This document shows positions 7,458 to 16,433 of a stretch of 64,000 nucleotides of DNA, piece after piece. Each line of letters begins with the position of its first letter. The first letter of the stretch is position 1. The position numbers and the translations under genes were made by a program. The notes below the pieces were generated by a model. The model saw only the letters and a program-made list of their open reading frames with translations. It was not told where the DNA came from and did not search any database. The stretch is from Ancrocorticia sp047602305 (GTDB lineage Bacteria > Actinomycetota > Actinomycetes > Actinomycetales > Actinomycetaceae), in NCBI GenBank assembly GCA_047602305.1, contig JASGHO010000001.1, positions 3,844,001 to 3,908,000 on the forward strand, written 5' to 3'.

Positions 7458-8783
7458 TTAGTTCCGATCGATGTCCCGTGCGAGCTCGGGGTTCGCTTGG
7501 GACATCATCTGGTGAATGGTGATGTGCATCCATGCGGCGCAGACGAGCACGAGGATGAAGATGCAGAAGAAGGTGGAGCTGGGGAAGCCGGAGAAGGCTT
7601 TGGAGTAGGCGAAGAGCGGGGGAAGGAAGAATCCGCCGAGTCCGCCGAACATGCCTACGAGTCCGCCGACGGAGCCGACGTTGTCCGGGAAGTAGTCCGG
7701 GATGTGCTTGTATACGGCGGCCTTGCCGAGGCCCATGGCGTAGCCCAGAAGGAATACCAGGATGGCAAAGGGAATGAGATGCATTTCGTAGGCGAGGTGG
7801 GTGGTTTGTGAGCCGTCCGGGTGGACGATGGTGAGGAAGCCGTTGGGCATCATGAGGATGCCGGAGGTGGCCAGCATGACCCCGAAGGTAAGGTACATGA
7901 CCTTGCGTGGTCCCCAGCGATCGCTCATCCAGCCGCCAACGGGCCGCAGCAGCGACGCCGGGAAAATGAAGGTGGCGGTCAACAGGCCCGCCTGGGCGAG
8001 GCTGATATCGAAGTTGTCCACGTAGTACTTCGGGAGCCATGCGGAGAGCGCCACGTAGGCGCCGAAGACGGCCACATAGTAGAGGCTGAAGCGCCACACG
8101 CGGACCTGCTTGAGGGGTGCCAGCATGGCGCTGAGCGGCTGCGACTTGCCCGGCGCACGATCGACCTGCGGTGCAATGAGCCAGGTGGCGACGCCAGTAA
8201 TCACCAGAAGGACTGCGTAGATCACCGGGATGAGACGCCACCCGCCCTGGATACCCAGGAAGAAGGTGCTGCCGGCTGTGGCTGTGATGAGCACCGGTCC
8301 AATGAGCTTGGTGACGGAGGCACCCACGTTACCCGCGCCGAACACGCCGAGCGCGAGGCCCTTGCGATCCTGCCCGTACCAGGCCGAGTTCCAGGAAACG
8401 CCCACGCTGAAGAGATTGCCCGCGAATCCAACGAGGAAGGCGAGCACCAAGACCATGGTGTAGCTGTGCGTGATGGACACCAGGTAGGTGGGGACCGCGG
8501 CCAAGAACAGCATGAAGATGGTGATCTTGCGGCCGCCGATGCGGTCGGCCAAGATGCCGGCGGGCAGGCGCCACATGGAGCCGTTGAGAACAGCCACGGC
8601 GGAGATCCAGCTGAGCTGGACGTCGGAGAGCCCGAGTTCCTTCTGGATCGGAATTCCGAGGATGCCGAACATGAGCCACACCGCAAACATCAGAGTGAAT
8701 GCGATGGTGGACATGGTCATAACGCGCCCGGCGCCCTTGGCTGTTTCGTGGTCGGGTGGGACCTCGATGAGGTTCTTGGACAT
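7458..8783 (-). CDS. NNP-family nitrate transporter, first gene of the pair (NarK1-like)
   Basis: Major facilitator of 441 residues with the nitrate signature GNLFSVGVSWNSAWYGQ followed by GVFGAGNVGASVTKL. The MFS motif ADRIGGRKI follows the second span. The first spans (LMFGILGIPIQKELGLSD, then GSMWRLPAGI) match type I NarK/NasA proton-nitrate symporters. AAAGG precedes ATG 8783. It is the first gene of a two-gene transcript. The tandem type I plus type II arrangement mirrors the natural NarK1-NarK2 fusions of some denitrifiers, so uptake by this protein and nitrate/nitrite exchange by its partner is a reasonable division of labour. Confidence 0.87.
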   Translation of the reverse strand: MSKNLIEVPPDHETAKGAGRVMTMSTIAFTLMFAVWLMFGILGIPIQKELGLSDVQLSWISAVAVLNGSMWRLPAGILADRIGGRKITIFMLFLAAVPTYLVSITHSYTMVLVLAFLVGFAGNLFSVGVSWNSAWYGQDRKGLALGVFGAGNVGASVTKLIGPVLITATAGSTFFLGIQGGWRLIPVIYAVLLVITGVATWLIAPQVDRAPGKSQPLSAMLAPLKQVRVWRFSLYYVAVFGAYVALSAWLPKYYVDNFDISLAQAGLLTATFIFPASLLRPVGGWMSDRWGPRKVMYLTFGVMLATSGILMMPNGFLTIVHPDGSQTTHLAYEMHLIPFAILVFLLGYAMGLGKAAVYKHIPDYFPDNVGSVGGLVGMFGGLGGFFLPPLFAYSKAFSGFPSSTFFCIFILVLVCAAWMHITIHQMMSQANPELARDIDRN

Positions 8784-9251
8784 CGCTGCCTTTCAAGAGT
8801 GATGGTGCGCTTGGATAAAGCGCAGAGTCTCTGACGTGGAGCGACACTTCCCAAAAACCACACCAACAGTTCTTGGCTATGACCAACCTATCGGTGCAAT
8901 CTCTTAACCGACGCCTGTCGCTTGGAACCAGACATGCGTCTCGGCGAACGTGTCCCTCTCACGTCCTGTCGCTAGGCTACTCAACGTTTGTCGAATAAGT
9001 GCGGGTTTTTCCGGTAATAATCTGTTGCATATATCGGCTGGCGAGTGAACGACGACGTCCGCTGGGCCAAACGTCCTGAATAATTCCAGTTAGTACGCCG
9101 CCCGTGTGTGACGTCGCCCAACCCGAAGCCATAAAGATCCCGGCTGCGGGAAAGTGATATCGGTCCACTCTCGCCGGAGGATTCCCTACTCGGCGCACGG
9201 CGCTTCTAAACTGGCACGGTTGAAGATTTGCATGAAACGGGAAAGCGATCA
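8784..9251. other. 468-base divergent intergenic region
   Basis: It lies between the nitrate transporter pair and an MFS gene. I found no convincing FNR-type palindrome and no gene. It should contain both promoters; TAAACT at about 9209 could be a -10 box for the rightward gene. Confidence 0.5.
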
Positions 9252-10478
9252 ATGAGCACTGACCACAGCACTATTTCTGAGTACTCAGCTCGGGAGATAT
9301 CGCGTACCCGCGACGCCATTTTTATCCTGTTCGCGATGAACGGATTTGCGTTTGCTTCCTGGATGTCCCGGCTCCCGGATATCAAGGACACTTTGAACCT
9401 CACTCCCGGCCAGCAGGGCGTCATGCTGCTGGCAATTTCGGCGGGATCGCTCATCGGGCTTCCGCTTGCTGGCCGGATCGTCTCCTCGCTGGGAGCGCGG
9501 CGCGCCATCCGAGCTGCGGCTTTCGTCGTTATCCCCGGTTTCGTCCTTGCGCTTGCGGCCGTGGGGTTGGGGGACAGCCACTATCTCGTCATGCCTGGCC
9601 TGTTGCTTTTCGGCTTGGGTGTAGGACTGTGGGATGTCGCCCAGAACCTGGTGGGCGCCGTCGTCGAACAGGCGAGCCGAAAGTCCATCATGTCCTGGTT
9701 CCACGCCGCGTTCTCCGGTGGCACCGTCGCGGGTGCACTTGTGGGCGCGGGCATGGTGGCTCTCGACGTCCCGATGTACCTGCACCTGGGAGTGATGGCG
9801 CTACTGCTCGGCGGGGTCGCCGTCGTTTGTCCGGTGATGATCTCCGCTCGCCTTGATGGTCGCGGCGTTTCGGATGATTCGAACGACGACGGCGCCCGCC
9901 CCGTCACCTCCGCACGTTCCGCCTGGACCGAGCCGCGCACACTCCTCATTGGCGTCATGGTGCTGGCTGGATCGTTCGCCGAGGGCGCCGCGAACGACTG
10001 GATGGCGATCGCGTTCGTGGATGGGCACGGGGTGAGCAATGCAACGGGCGTCATGTCGCTTGCTGTGTTCCTGATCTTCATGACGGCGGGTCGTATCTTT
10101 GGCACGCAAATGCTCGATCGCTACGGTCGAGTAGTGGTTCTCCAGGTGCTGTTTGGCGCCGCGATCGTGGGCAGCCTGCTCGTGGTGTTCGGCAACGTTA
10201 CGTTGGCTTTCATCGGTGCGGCGATTTGGGGCGTGGGCGCGAGTCTTGCGTTCCCTGTGGGAATGTCGGCTGCGGCGGATGACCCGCAGCGTGCGGCGTT
10301 GCGCATCAGCGTGGTTTCTACTATTGGCTACGGGGCCTTCCTTTCAGGGCCACCGCTCCTCGGATTCCTTGGCGATCACGTCGGAATCCTGCACGCCTTG
10401 CTGTTTGTGACGGCCACGGCCGTGATTGCCGCGATTGTTGCCCCGGCTGCGAAGCCCCTGGAGGGCGCGAAGTACTGA
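9252..10478 (+). CDS. MFS transporter (YbjJ-like)
   Basis: Membrane carrier of 408 residues with about twelve spans. The first span region FAMNGFAFASWMSRLPDIK followed by LNLTPGQQGVMLL is characteristic of the YbjJ-like branch of major facilitators, whose substrates are poorly known. FHAAFSGGTVAGALVG and the late FPVGMSAAADDPQ segment also fit. I preferred ATG 9252 over ATG 9228 because GGGAAAG stands seven bases before it. It ends facing the ABC-F gene, with a palindromic element between them. No neighbour hints at the substrate. Confidence 0.8.
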   Translation: MSTDHSTISEYSAREISRTRDAIFILFAMNGFAFASWMSRLPDIKDTLNLTPGQQGVMLLAISAGSLIGLPLAGRIVSSLGARRAIRAAAFVVIPGFVLALAAVGLGDSHYLVMPGLLLFGLGVGLWDVAQNLVGAVVEQASRKSIMSWFHAAFSGGTVAGALVGAGMVALDVPMYLHLGVMALLLGGVAVVCPVMISARLDGRGVSDDSNDDGARPVTSARSAWTEPRTLLIGVMVLAGSFAEGAANDWMAIAFVDGHGVSNATGVMSLAVFLIFMTAGRIFGTQMLDRYGRVVVLQVLFGAAIVGSLLVVFGNVTLAFIGAAIWGVGASLAFPVGMSAAADDPQRAALRISVVSTIGYGAFLSGPPLLGFLGDHVGILHALLFVTATAVIAAIVAPAAKPLEGAKY

Positions 10479-10503
10479 TTGGCCCGGTAGTGGAGAACTT
10501 TGG

Positions 10504-10557
10504 GGCGGCGAGAGCGAGCTGTGTGCCATTATTGGCACTCACCCCGCTCTCTCCGCC
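10504..10557. repeat. 54-bp nested palindrome, copy 1 (convergent-gene element)
   Basis: The outer arms GGCGG-C-GAGAGCG and CGCTCTC-T-CCGCC enclose an inner GCCA/TGGC hairpin with loop TTAT. It matches 54856-54909 at 46 of 54 positions with no gaps. Both copies lie between convergent genes, consistent with a bidirectional terminator carried by a dispersed repeat. Confidence 0.85.
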
Positions 10558-10590
10558 ATAAAATTCATGTGACTGGAAGGACCAGGCGCT

Positions 10591-12210
10591 TCACTCCTCC
10601 AACTGTGCACATTGGCGCAGCTGCCCGTCTCCGGTGAGTTCGACGACGGTGTCAATTCCGATCCGCCGCAGGAAACCGAAGTCGTGGCTCACCACGATGA
10701 GTGCGCCGCGGTAGGCGTCGAGGGCTTCGGCAAGCTGTTGCACGCTGGTGATATCGAGGTTGTTTGTGGGTTCATCCAGTACGAGAAGTTGAGCCGGAGG
10801 ATCAGCGAGCAGCAGACGCGCCAACGCCACCCGAAAACGTTCGCCGCCCGAGAGCGTTCCCACCGGCCGATACACGCTGTCTCCGCGAAGTAGCATCCGG
10901 GCGAGCCGATTGCGAATGGTTCCGGGATCGACATCCGGTGCCACCTCACGCACATTGTCGACGGCGTCGCGGCGCTCCTCCAGTCCGTCGAGGCGTTGCG
11001 ACAAATAACCGACGAGATCCACGTGGAGCTCGCCGCGTGGCAACCTGACGGGAAGGCCAGCGGGCGGGGGCGTGCGGTTCACGAGGGCTTCGAGGAAAGT
11101 GGTCTTACCCGTGCCGTTCGCACCGACAATCGCCACCCGCTCCGGACCTTGAACGATGATGGTGCGCTCGCCGTCGCTCAACGCGGCGATGCGTCGGCCG
11201 CGCGGAACCCCGGGATCGGGCAGATCCAAGCGGATGTGCTCCTCGTCGCGCACGCGGGAATCAGCAGCGTCAAGCGCCTCCTGTGCGGCACGTACCTTGC
11301 TGTCCAGGTTGGTGCGGGTGGCTCCCGCGGAAGCCTGAGCCTTCTTCTTGAGATGGTCCGCGGCCATGCGGGGTAAGCCCCCTTCTTTCGCGGCCTTCCT
11401 GCCTGTGCGTTCGCGCCGAGCAATCTTGGTCTCGGCCTCGATACGCTGGCGTTTCTCCACCTTGAGAGTCTGCTCCGCCGAGCGAGCGGCCTGAAGCGCG
11501 GCAGCCTGCTCTTGCTCCAGATGCTCCTTCCATGTGGAGTACGGCCCGCCGAAGGTGGTGAGTTCGCCGCCGTAAATCTCCGCGGTGTGGTCCATGTGTT
11601 CGAGCAGTTCCAAGTCGTGGCTAACCACCACAAGGCTGCCGGGCCACTCGTCGATCAGGTCGGTGAGGACGGCGCGGGTGGCGCGGTCGAGGTTGTTGGT
11701 GGGTTCGTCGAGAAGGGTGATGGGTGTGCGGCGCAGTCGCAGTCCGGAGATGGCAATGAGCATTGCCTCGCCGCCGGACACCTCCGAGACACCGCGGTCG
11801 AGGTCCACCGCCGAGAAACCGATGCGGTGCAGCGCTTCATCTGCGCGGGCCTCGATGTCCCAGTCATCGCCCACGGTATCGAAGTCACGTTCGTCGATAC
11901 TTCCGGACTCGATGTTGCGCAGTGCGGTGAGGACGCCGTCGACCCCGAGAAGGCTCGCCACCGTGGAACCGGGCGTCAGAGTGAGCGTTTGTGGCAGATA
12001 GCCCACCTCGCCCACGGCCTCAATCTGGCCGCTCGTGGGCGTGAGGATTCCGGCGATGAGTTTGAGGAGTGTGGATTTGCCGGAGCCGTTACGGCCGATG
12101 AGCCCGGTGCGGCCCGGATTGAACGTGCCGTTGATCCCGGTGAGTGCGGGTGTGCCGTCCGGCCACGAAAAGTGGACGTTGCGCAGGGAAATGACGGATG
12201 AGATGGGCAT
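10591..12210 (-). CDS. ABC-F family ATPase
   Basis: Soluble twin-ATPase protein of 539 residues with no membrane spans, typical of ABC-F proteins that act on the ribosome. Domain 1 has Walker A GLIGRNGSGKST near residue 38 and Walker B ITLLDEPTNNLD. Domain 2 has VGANGTGKTT near residue 362, signature LSGGERFRVALARLL and LVLDEPTNNLD. Between them is a charged linker rich in Lys/Arg and Ala (residues roughly 230-320), the P-site-tRNA-interaction segment. The first signature is reduced to SGGEA. Antibiotic-resistance ABC-F proteins look similar, so translation factor versus drug protection cannot be separated. GAAGGA precedes the ATG. Confidence 0.88.
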   Translation of the reverse strand: MPISSVISLRNVHFSWPDGTPALTGINGTFNPGRTGLIGRNGSGKSTLLKLIAGILTPTSGQIEAVGEVGYLPQTLTLTPGSTVASLLGVDGVLTALRNIESGSIDERDFDTVGDDWDIEARADEALHRIGFSAVDLDRGVSEVSGGEAMLIAISGLRLRRTPITLLDEPTNNLDRATRAVLTDLIDEWPGSLVVVSHDLELLEHMDHTAEIYGGELTTFGGPYSTWKEHLEQEQAAALQAARSAEQTLKVEKRQRIEAETKIARRERTGRKAAKEGGLPRMAADHLKKKAQASAGATRTNLDSKVRAAQEALDAADSRVRDEEHIRLDLPDPGVPRGRRIAALSDGERTIIVQGPERVAIVGANGTGKTTFLEALVNRTPPPAGLPVRLPRGELHVDLVGYLSQRLDGLEERRDAVDNVREVAPDVDPGTIRNRLARMLLRGDSVYRPVGTLSGGERFRVALARLLLADPPAQLLVLDEPTNNLDITSVQQLAEALDAYRGALIVVSHDFGFLRRIGIDTVVELTGDGQLRQCAQLEE

Positions 12211-12406
12211 GATGTCCTTCGAAGATCTGGAGCCGGAAATGGGCGCGCAGGACAGTCACGTGCTCGCGGCGGGCGGGATGCGGTTTCTACATCACGGCCG
12301 GGCCGGGCCTCTTGGGGTGCTGTCCACTCAGATCAACGTTGCCATGCGGGTTAGCCTAGCCGACGATACGAGCAGAAGGGAAGTGCGAGTGAAATTTACG
12401 TGCGTC

Positions 12407-12946
12407 TCATATTGTCGACGACGACGTGTTGACTCCCGAGATTGCTGTTGGGATGTGACCGTTGCTGGGTGTCCGAAATGCAACAATGGTGGCGATCCCG
12501 AGAATCGTAGCTGGCAGGAGATAGTTCAGTCCGAATCCCAATCCATGGATGAGAGCCCAGACCAAAAGAGTGGCAGTGGCGATCGCTGTGGTCACGCGAG
12601 GGATTCTGCCCTTGAAGGCGAGGATGAGGGCTGGGGCCATTGCGAGAAGCGGAACTCCGGCGAAGATAAGCATGTAGGTACCCGAGTCACTCCAGCCGCG
12701 TATGAGCGAAAATGCTCCTACGGCGAGGGCGCTGAGCAGAGCGGCGAGAAGCGACTCGTCTACCGGGACTTTACTTTCTTGTAGCGGAATGGTGGCGACC
12801 AATGCCGTGAGTGGAATAGCGAGAAGAGCGAAGGAGATGAGCGGCCCGGGCCACAGCTGGAAGATCACCCAGAGCATGAGTGCTGGGAGCATACCGACGG
12901 CCAGAACTCGCTGGAAGCTAACGTTAGCCATCCGTGGCGTCGCCAT
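12407..12946 (-). CDS. Hypothetical membrane protein
   Basis: A 179-residue, strongly hydrophobic protein with about five membrane segments, for example VGMLPALMLWVIFQLW, FALLAIPLTALVATI and GFGLNYLLPATILGIATIV. The C-terminal tail (SNGHIPTAISG then Ser/Thr) is polar. I do not recognise a family. GGAGG stands eight bases before ATG 12946. It is followed on the same strand by the ABC-F gene, about 200 bases away, so co-transcription is uncertain. Confidence 0.7.
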   Translation of the reverse strand: MATPRMANVSFQRVLAVGMLPALMLWVIFQLWPGPLISFALLAIPLTALVATIPLQESKVPVDESLLAALLSALAVGAFSLIRGWSDSGTYMLIFAGVPLLAMAPALILAFKGRIPRVTTAIATATLLVWALIHGLGFGLNYLLPATILGIATIVAFRTPSNGHIPTAISGVNTSSSTI

Positions 12947-13158
12947 GGGATTTTCCTCCAGACTTCAGGGTGTCTCGTTCTCGACGGACAGAGAATTACT
13001 TGGTCTTTCAACGATTCTCCTCTGAACAAGGAGGTGAAACAAGTTGCTCGAAGTGGTTGGAATGAGTCGATTCTCGGTGTGTAACCACAGGTCGGCGGAG
13101 GTGTGGACAGGCTGGTGAAGTGCCGTCCATTTCGGATTCTTCTCAGTGTGATTGCCCA

Positions 13159-13578
13159 CTATTGGGTGTTGACGATTGTGATACCCAGTCCCAAGAGAGG
13201 GTATGTGAGACCCCACCATTGCATGGGAATCCAGAACAATGTGTGCCGATTACGGTGGCGTTTGAGCAGGTGAATTTCCGCCGCGTTGAGCGGCGGTTGG
13301 TCCTCCAACGGAAGTGGCGAATAGGTGCCGTCCAGCGACGGGACAACATAGCCGTTCGTCACCGCGCGGTTGTGTGAAAAAATCCGGGTGGGACGCACCA
13401 GATTGACGTGGCGTCCAAAGAGAAAGACGGCCAGGCCCCCGATGAAAAATGCAGGGATTGCCTGCCACGTTAGGGTTGCCATCGTCACGCCAGACATCTC
13501 CGCAAAGATGGTTGTCAGGTAGATCGAGAGTCCAATGGAGATGAACGCTAAAATTCCCCAACCGCGCGAGATGATCAT
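13159..13578 (-). CDS. Hypothetical membrane protein
   Basis: A 139-residue protein with two N-terminal hydrophobic spans (ILAFISIGLSIYLTTIF and AIPAFFIGGLAVFLFG), a central soluble stretch with RHRNRHTLFWIPMQWWG, and a final hydrophobic segment. I do not recognise it. ATG 13578 is preferred to ATG 13596 because AGGA lies seven bases before it. The neighbouring membrane gene on the same strand is unrelated in sequence. The 212 bases between them hold no other gene that I can support. Confidence 0.65.
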   Translation of the reverse strand: MIISRGWGILAFISIGLSIYLTTIFAEMSGVTMATLTWQAIPAFFIGGLAVFLFGRHVNLVRPTRIFSHNRAVTNGYVVPSLDGTYSPLPLEDQPPLNAAEIHLLKRHRNRHTLFWIPMQWWGLTYPLLGLGITIVNTQ

Positions 13579-13709
13579 GCCGATATCCTGCCACATCGAG
13601 CGAATGAGTTCCGGTGCGGCGCTGGATCTGATAACGAGGCTGGCGGATCACCTGAGCGGACAAGAACTCTCATTGAACATGTTCGCCGAGACTTCACAGT
13701 GGGGCTAGG

Positions 13710-14027
13710 TCAGATAATGACGGCCGTTCCGTTGGCGATGGCGGCAAGCATGCCGTTGTCTGTCCCTGCGGTGAAATAGTCCACTCTGATCCCCACGATG
13801 GCGTTGGCACCCATCGCTTGAGCGCGCTGGGTCATCTCGGAAATTGCCGTGTTGTAGGCAGCCTGAATTTCCTGTTCGTAGCTTGCCGAACGCCCACCGA
13901 CGAAGTTGCGGAAACCGGCGGTGATGTCCTTGATGACATTGACACCGGAGATCGTTTCGCCAGAGACCAGTCCGAGGTAACGCTGAATGGGGTAGCCCTC
14001 GACGGTAGCTGTTGTGGTAAGAAGCAT
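13710..14027 (-). CDS. YbjQ/UPF0145 family protein
   Basis: A 105-residue cytoplasmic protein of the heavy-metal-binding-domain-like YbjQ (UPF0145) family. The conserved core is visible: TTTATVEGYPIQRYLGLVSG, GVNVIKDITAGFRNFVGGRS and QAMGANAIVGIRVDY. Family members form small oligomers of unknown role. The start at 14027 has GGAAGGA before it; the frame upstream is open but codes for a basic, unrelated stretch. The length equals the family norm. Confidence 0.87.
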   Translation of the reverse strand: MLLTTTATVEGYPIQRYLGLVSGETISGVNVIKDITAGFRNFVGGRSASYEQEIQAAYNTAISEMTQRAQAMGANAIVGIRVDYFTAGTDNGMLAAIANGTAVII

Positions 14028-14833
14028 GACGTTTTCCTTCCCTCGTGGCACATGATCCTCGATAGGAGCGCGGCCATTGCGTGTAGAACTAACCGTAACC
14101 GCGAAGTTGGTTGACGTCAGGAAAACACCCGTTATTCTCGCCCTCCGGTATCTGTTTCTTCTCGGCCGAGAGCAGCGGGACTTCTGTCTGTCGCTCGCCT
14201 TCACATTCGCTCGTCCCCACCTTCACGCATCCCCAACTAATATTCCATATTTCAGATAGGGGTTGTAGGTATAGGTTTGTCAGGTTATTCTCAAGGTACT
14301 TAATTGAGGAGGCCACATGAACAACCAGCCGCACGCAGTGCCGCCTGTTGCTATCGCGAGCGCGACGCTTGCGCGAATGTGTTGCCTCCCCACGGTGTCC
14401 TGTCGGCTATAACGAGCGGTCAGGCTTCTCGCGTTTGGCTCTGCGGGTTTCTCACGTCCGGCGTCGTGTTTGAGCGCGGCTCCACACCACCTGTGAGAAC
14501 CGAGGTGTTTGAGCGAACTGACCTCCGTGTAGTAATAGAACTCGGGAAGTCGAAATCGAACGTTACCCCGCGCCATATCGCTGGCAACGATTGCCCACGT
14601 GATCAGGAATGAAGAAACAACGGTTCGCGCGAGAGACCACTCTTATGGCGCTGTCCTTTCCGTGGTTTCTTGCCAAAATGGTGGTTTCTCTGCCTATCTG
14701 GGTTATCCGCCCGGCGTCTCGCCAACATTTCATCGACGTATATGGACCACGTGGCAAATATCTGCCGCCCGGGCAAAATACGGCAACGATATGCAGGCCA
14801 GCTACCTCAATCCACAACCATCAAAGGTGAAAT
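14028..14833. other. 806-base region with no convincing intact gene
   Basis: It contains short open stretches on both strands, none with a recognisable protein. The best is the small reading frame at 14317. Base composition is lower in G+C than the flanks between about 14150 and 14300. It may be a decayed gene. Confidence 0.5.
14317..14412 (+). CDS. Possible small peptide or truncated gene start
   Basis: A 31-residue frame with an excellent ribosome site (GAGGAGGCCAC before ATG). It starts MNNQPHAVPPVAIASATLA and then runs into a cysteine-containing tail and a TAA. The N-terminus resembles the start of a small membrane protein whose hydrophobic part has been lost by frameshift. I do not recognise a family. 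Confidence 0.3.
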   Translation: MNNQPHAVPPVAIASATLARMCCLPTVSCRL

Positions 14834-16264
14834 ATGTCTTTTACTTGGCAGCCGCCCCGCGGTCTTGACGCTCCGCACGCGCCAGCGAGCCGCGTCATCG
14901 CCGCGGACCGGGCGTTCCTGGCGACGGGCGCGGACGTTATCGCCGACCCGGCGGTCGTTATCAGCGACGGAACCATCCGTTGGGTTGGGCCGCGCGCCGA
15001 ACTTCCCGCCGAGTACGCGAACCTCCCCATCGAAGCGCATCCCGGCGCGACGATCCTGCCCGGCCTCATCGAGACGCATGCGCATCTTGCCTCCTACGAG
15101 ACAGTTTTCCCTCTCACCACGCCGGACCCGCAGCTGCACGCGCGCTCCCTCGCCGCCATCTCCTCGGTGACGATCGCGCGCCAGCTCGCCTCCATCGGCG
15201 TGACCACGGTGCAGTCTCTCGGCTCACGATACTTCGCGGACGTGGCGCTGCGCGAGGCGATCAATTCGGGCGTTGTTGCTGGTCCGAACGTTGTCGCCGC
15301 GGGCCCGCAGCTCACCACGTCCGCGGGACACTCCTGGACGAACGGCGCGGAGGTGGACTCCATTGACGACATCCGCAAGCAAGTCCGCGAGCATCACAAG
15401 GCGGGCGTGGACGTCATCAAGGTGATGGCCACCGGCGGATTTATGTCCACCAACACCTCGCCGTGGAAACCGCAGTTTACCGAAGAGGAGTTGCGCGCGC
15501 TCGTCGGAGAAGCCACCCGCCTCGGCAAACACACCGCCGCGCACGCCCACTCCACCGAGGGAATCCGCCGAGCGGTGGACGCCGGCATCTCCTACATCGC
15601 CCACGGCAGTTTTATCGACGACGACGGCCGCACCTCCTTTGATCCCTGGCTTGCGGACCGCATCGCCGAGGCTGGCGTGTTCGTGGATGTGTGCAGTCCG
15701 CCCAGCTGGCCGCCGGTGCCCGGCGAGACCATGGCGCCGCGGGCGCGTCAGCTCTATGAGCACGGCGTGCAACTGGTGACCGGCCACGACATTGGTGCCG
15801 TTATTCCCGCGAGCGCCTATCACTATGGGCTGCAGCAGTTGGAACTGGCGGGAATCCCGCGCTACGAGGTGTTGCTCTCCGCCACAACCCGGGCCGCTGC
15901 GGCCACCGGGTTGGCCGGAGTGACAGGTGCCCTGCTCCCCGAGTACCGCGCCGATCTCATCATCGCCCGTGGGAATCCGCTGGAGGATCTGCACGCACTG
16001 GAGGATCTGGAGGAGGTCATCATTGACGGCTCCACCTTTGCCCGCGATGCCGTTCACCCGTACCGGCCTGAAGAGGAGACGGACGAGGATGGCGAGGATT
16101 CGAAGGAGCGCGCCTCCGCAACCTTTGAGCTTCGTGCCCGCCGCTACGCCGTCGCCGAGCGGCGGCTGCACCACCCGCTGCCTGCGCTGACGCCAGTCTC
16201 TTCACTCCAATCGAGTGCCCCGCCGGATCCCGAACTCCCAACATCTCCTACAACAGACAGCTAG
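14834..16264 (+). CDS. Amidohydrolase family protein (imidazolonepropionase/prolidase-like)
   Basis: Metal-dependent hydrolase of 476 residues with the TIM-barrel amidohydrolase motif set. It has the H-x-H pair in GLIETHAHLAS after strand 1, a candidate bridging lysine in DVIKVMATGGF, histidines in HTAAHAHS and YIAHGSF, and the final metal or base aspartate in TGHDIG. The C-terminal ADLIIARGNPLEDL returns to the composite beta-sandwich. This pattern fits the Xaa-Pro dipeptidase/imidazolonepropionase-related group. An extra 60-residue acidic and Ser/Pro-rich tail follows the catalytic part and is unusual. AAAGGTG precedes the ATG. The substrate cannot be told from context. Confidence 0.85.
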   Translation: MSFTWQPPRGLDAPHAPASRVIAADRAFLATGADVIADPAVVISDGTIRWVGPRAELPAEYANLPIEAHPGATILPGLIETHAHLASYETVFPLTTPDPQLHARSLAAISSVTIARQLASIGVTTVQSLGSRYFADVALREAINSGVVAGPNVVAAGPQLTTSAGHSWTNGAEVDSIDDIRKQVREHHKAGVDVIKVMATGGFMSTNTSPWKPQFTEEELRALVGEATRLGKHTAAHAHSTEGIRRAVDAGISYIAHGSFIDDDGRTSFDPWLADRIAEAGVFVDVCSPPSWPPVPGETMAPRARQLYEHGVQLVTGHDIGAVIPASAYHYGLQQLELAGIPRYEVLLSATTRAAAATGLAGVTGALLPEYRADLIIARGNPLEDLHALEDLEEVIIDGSTFARDAVHPYRPEEETDEDGEDSKERASATFELRARRYAVAERRLHHPLPALTPVSSLQSSAPPDPELPTSPTTDS

Positions 16265-16341
16265 CTCACAGCTCCTTCACCGAAGAAACAAGAACTGCCC
16301 GTCCAGACGTGTCGCCGTAACCCGAACCGACGGGGTGGGTT

Positions 16342-16368
16342 TTGGTGGTGGGTGCGACCCACCACCAA
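16342..16368. promoter_or_regulatory. 12-bp inverted repeat upstream of the GNAT-GST gene
   Basis: TTGGTGGTGGGT and its exact complement are separated by GCG. It lies 66 bases before the next start, with no T-run. It may be a terminator for the amidohydrolase gene or a repressor site for the downstream gene. Confidence 0.5.
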
Positions 16369-16433
16369 GACCATCCGGCACTCGAACCTAACAATCTACA
16401 GTTCACCAACGAACAACCCGAAAGAGGAATGCC

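Noticed and set aside
7821..8834. Long open frame (337 codons) on the plus strand opposite the first nitrate transporter
   Set aside because: It is rich in His, Glu and Asp from antisense reading of a high-G+C membrane gene, has no known motif, and the minus-strand MFS protein is unmistakable.
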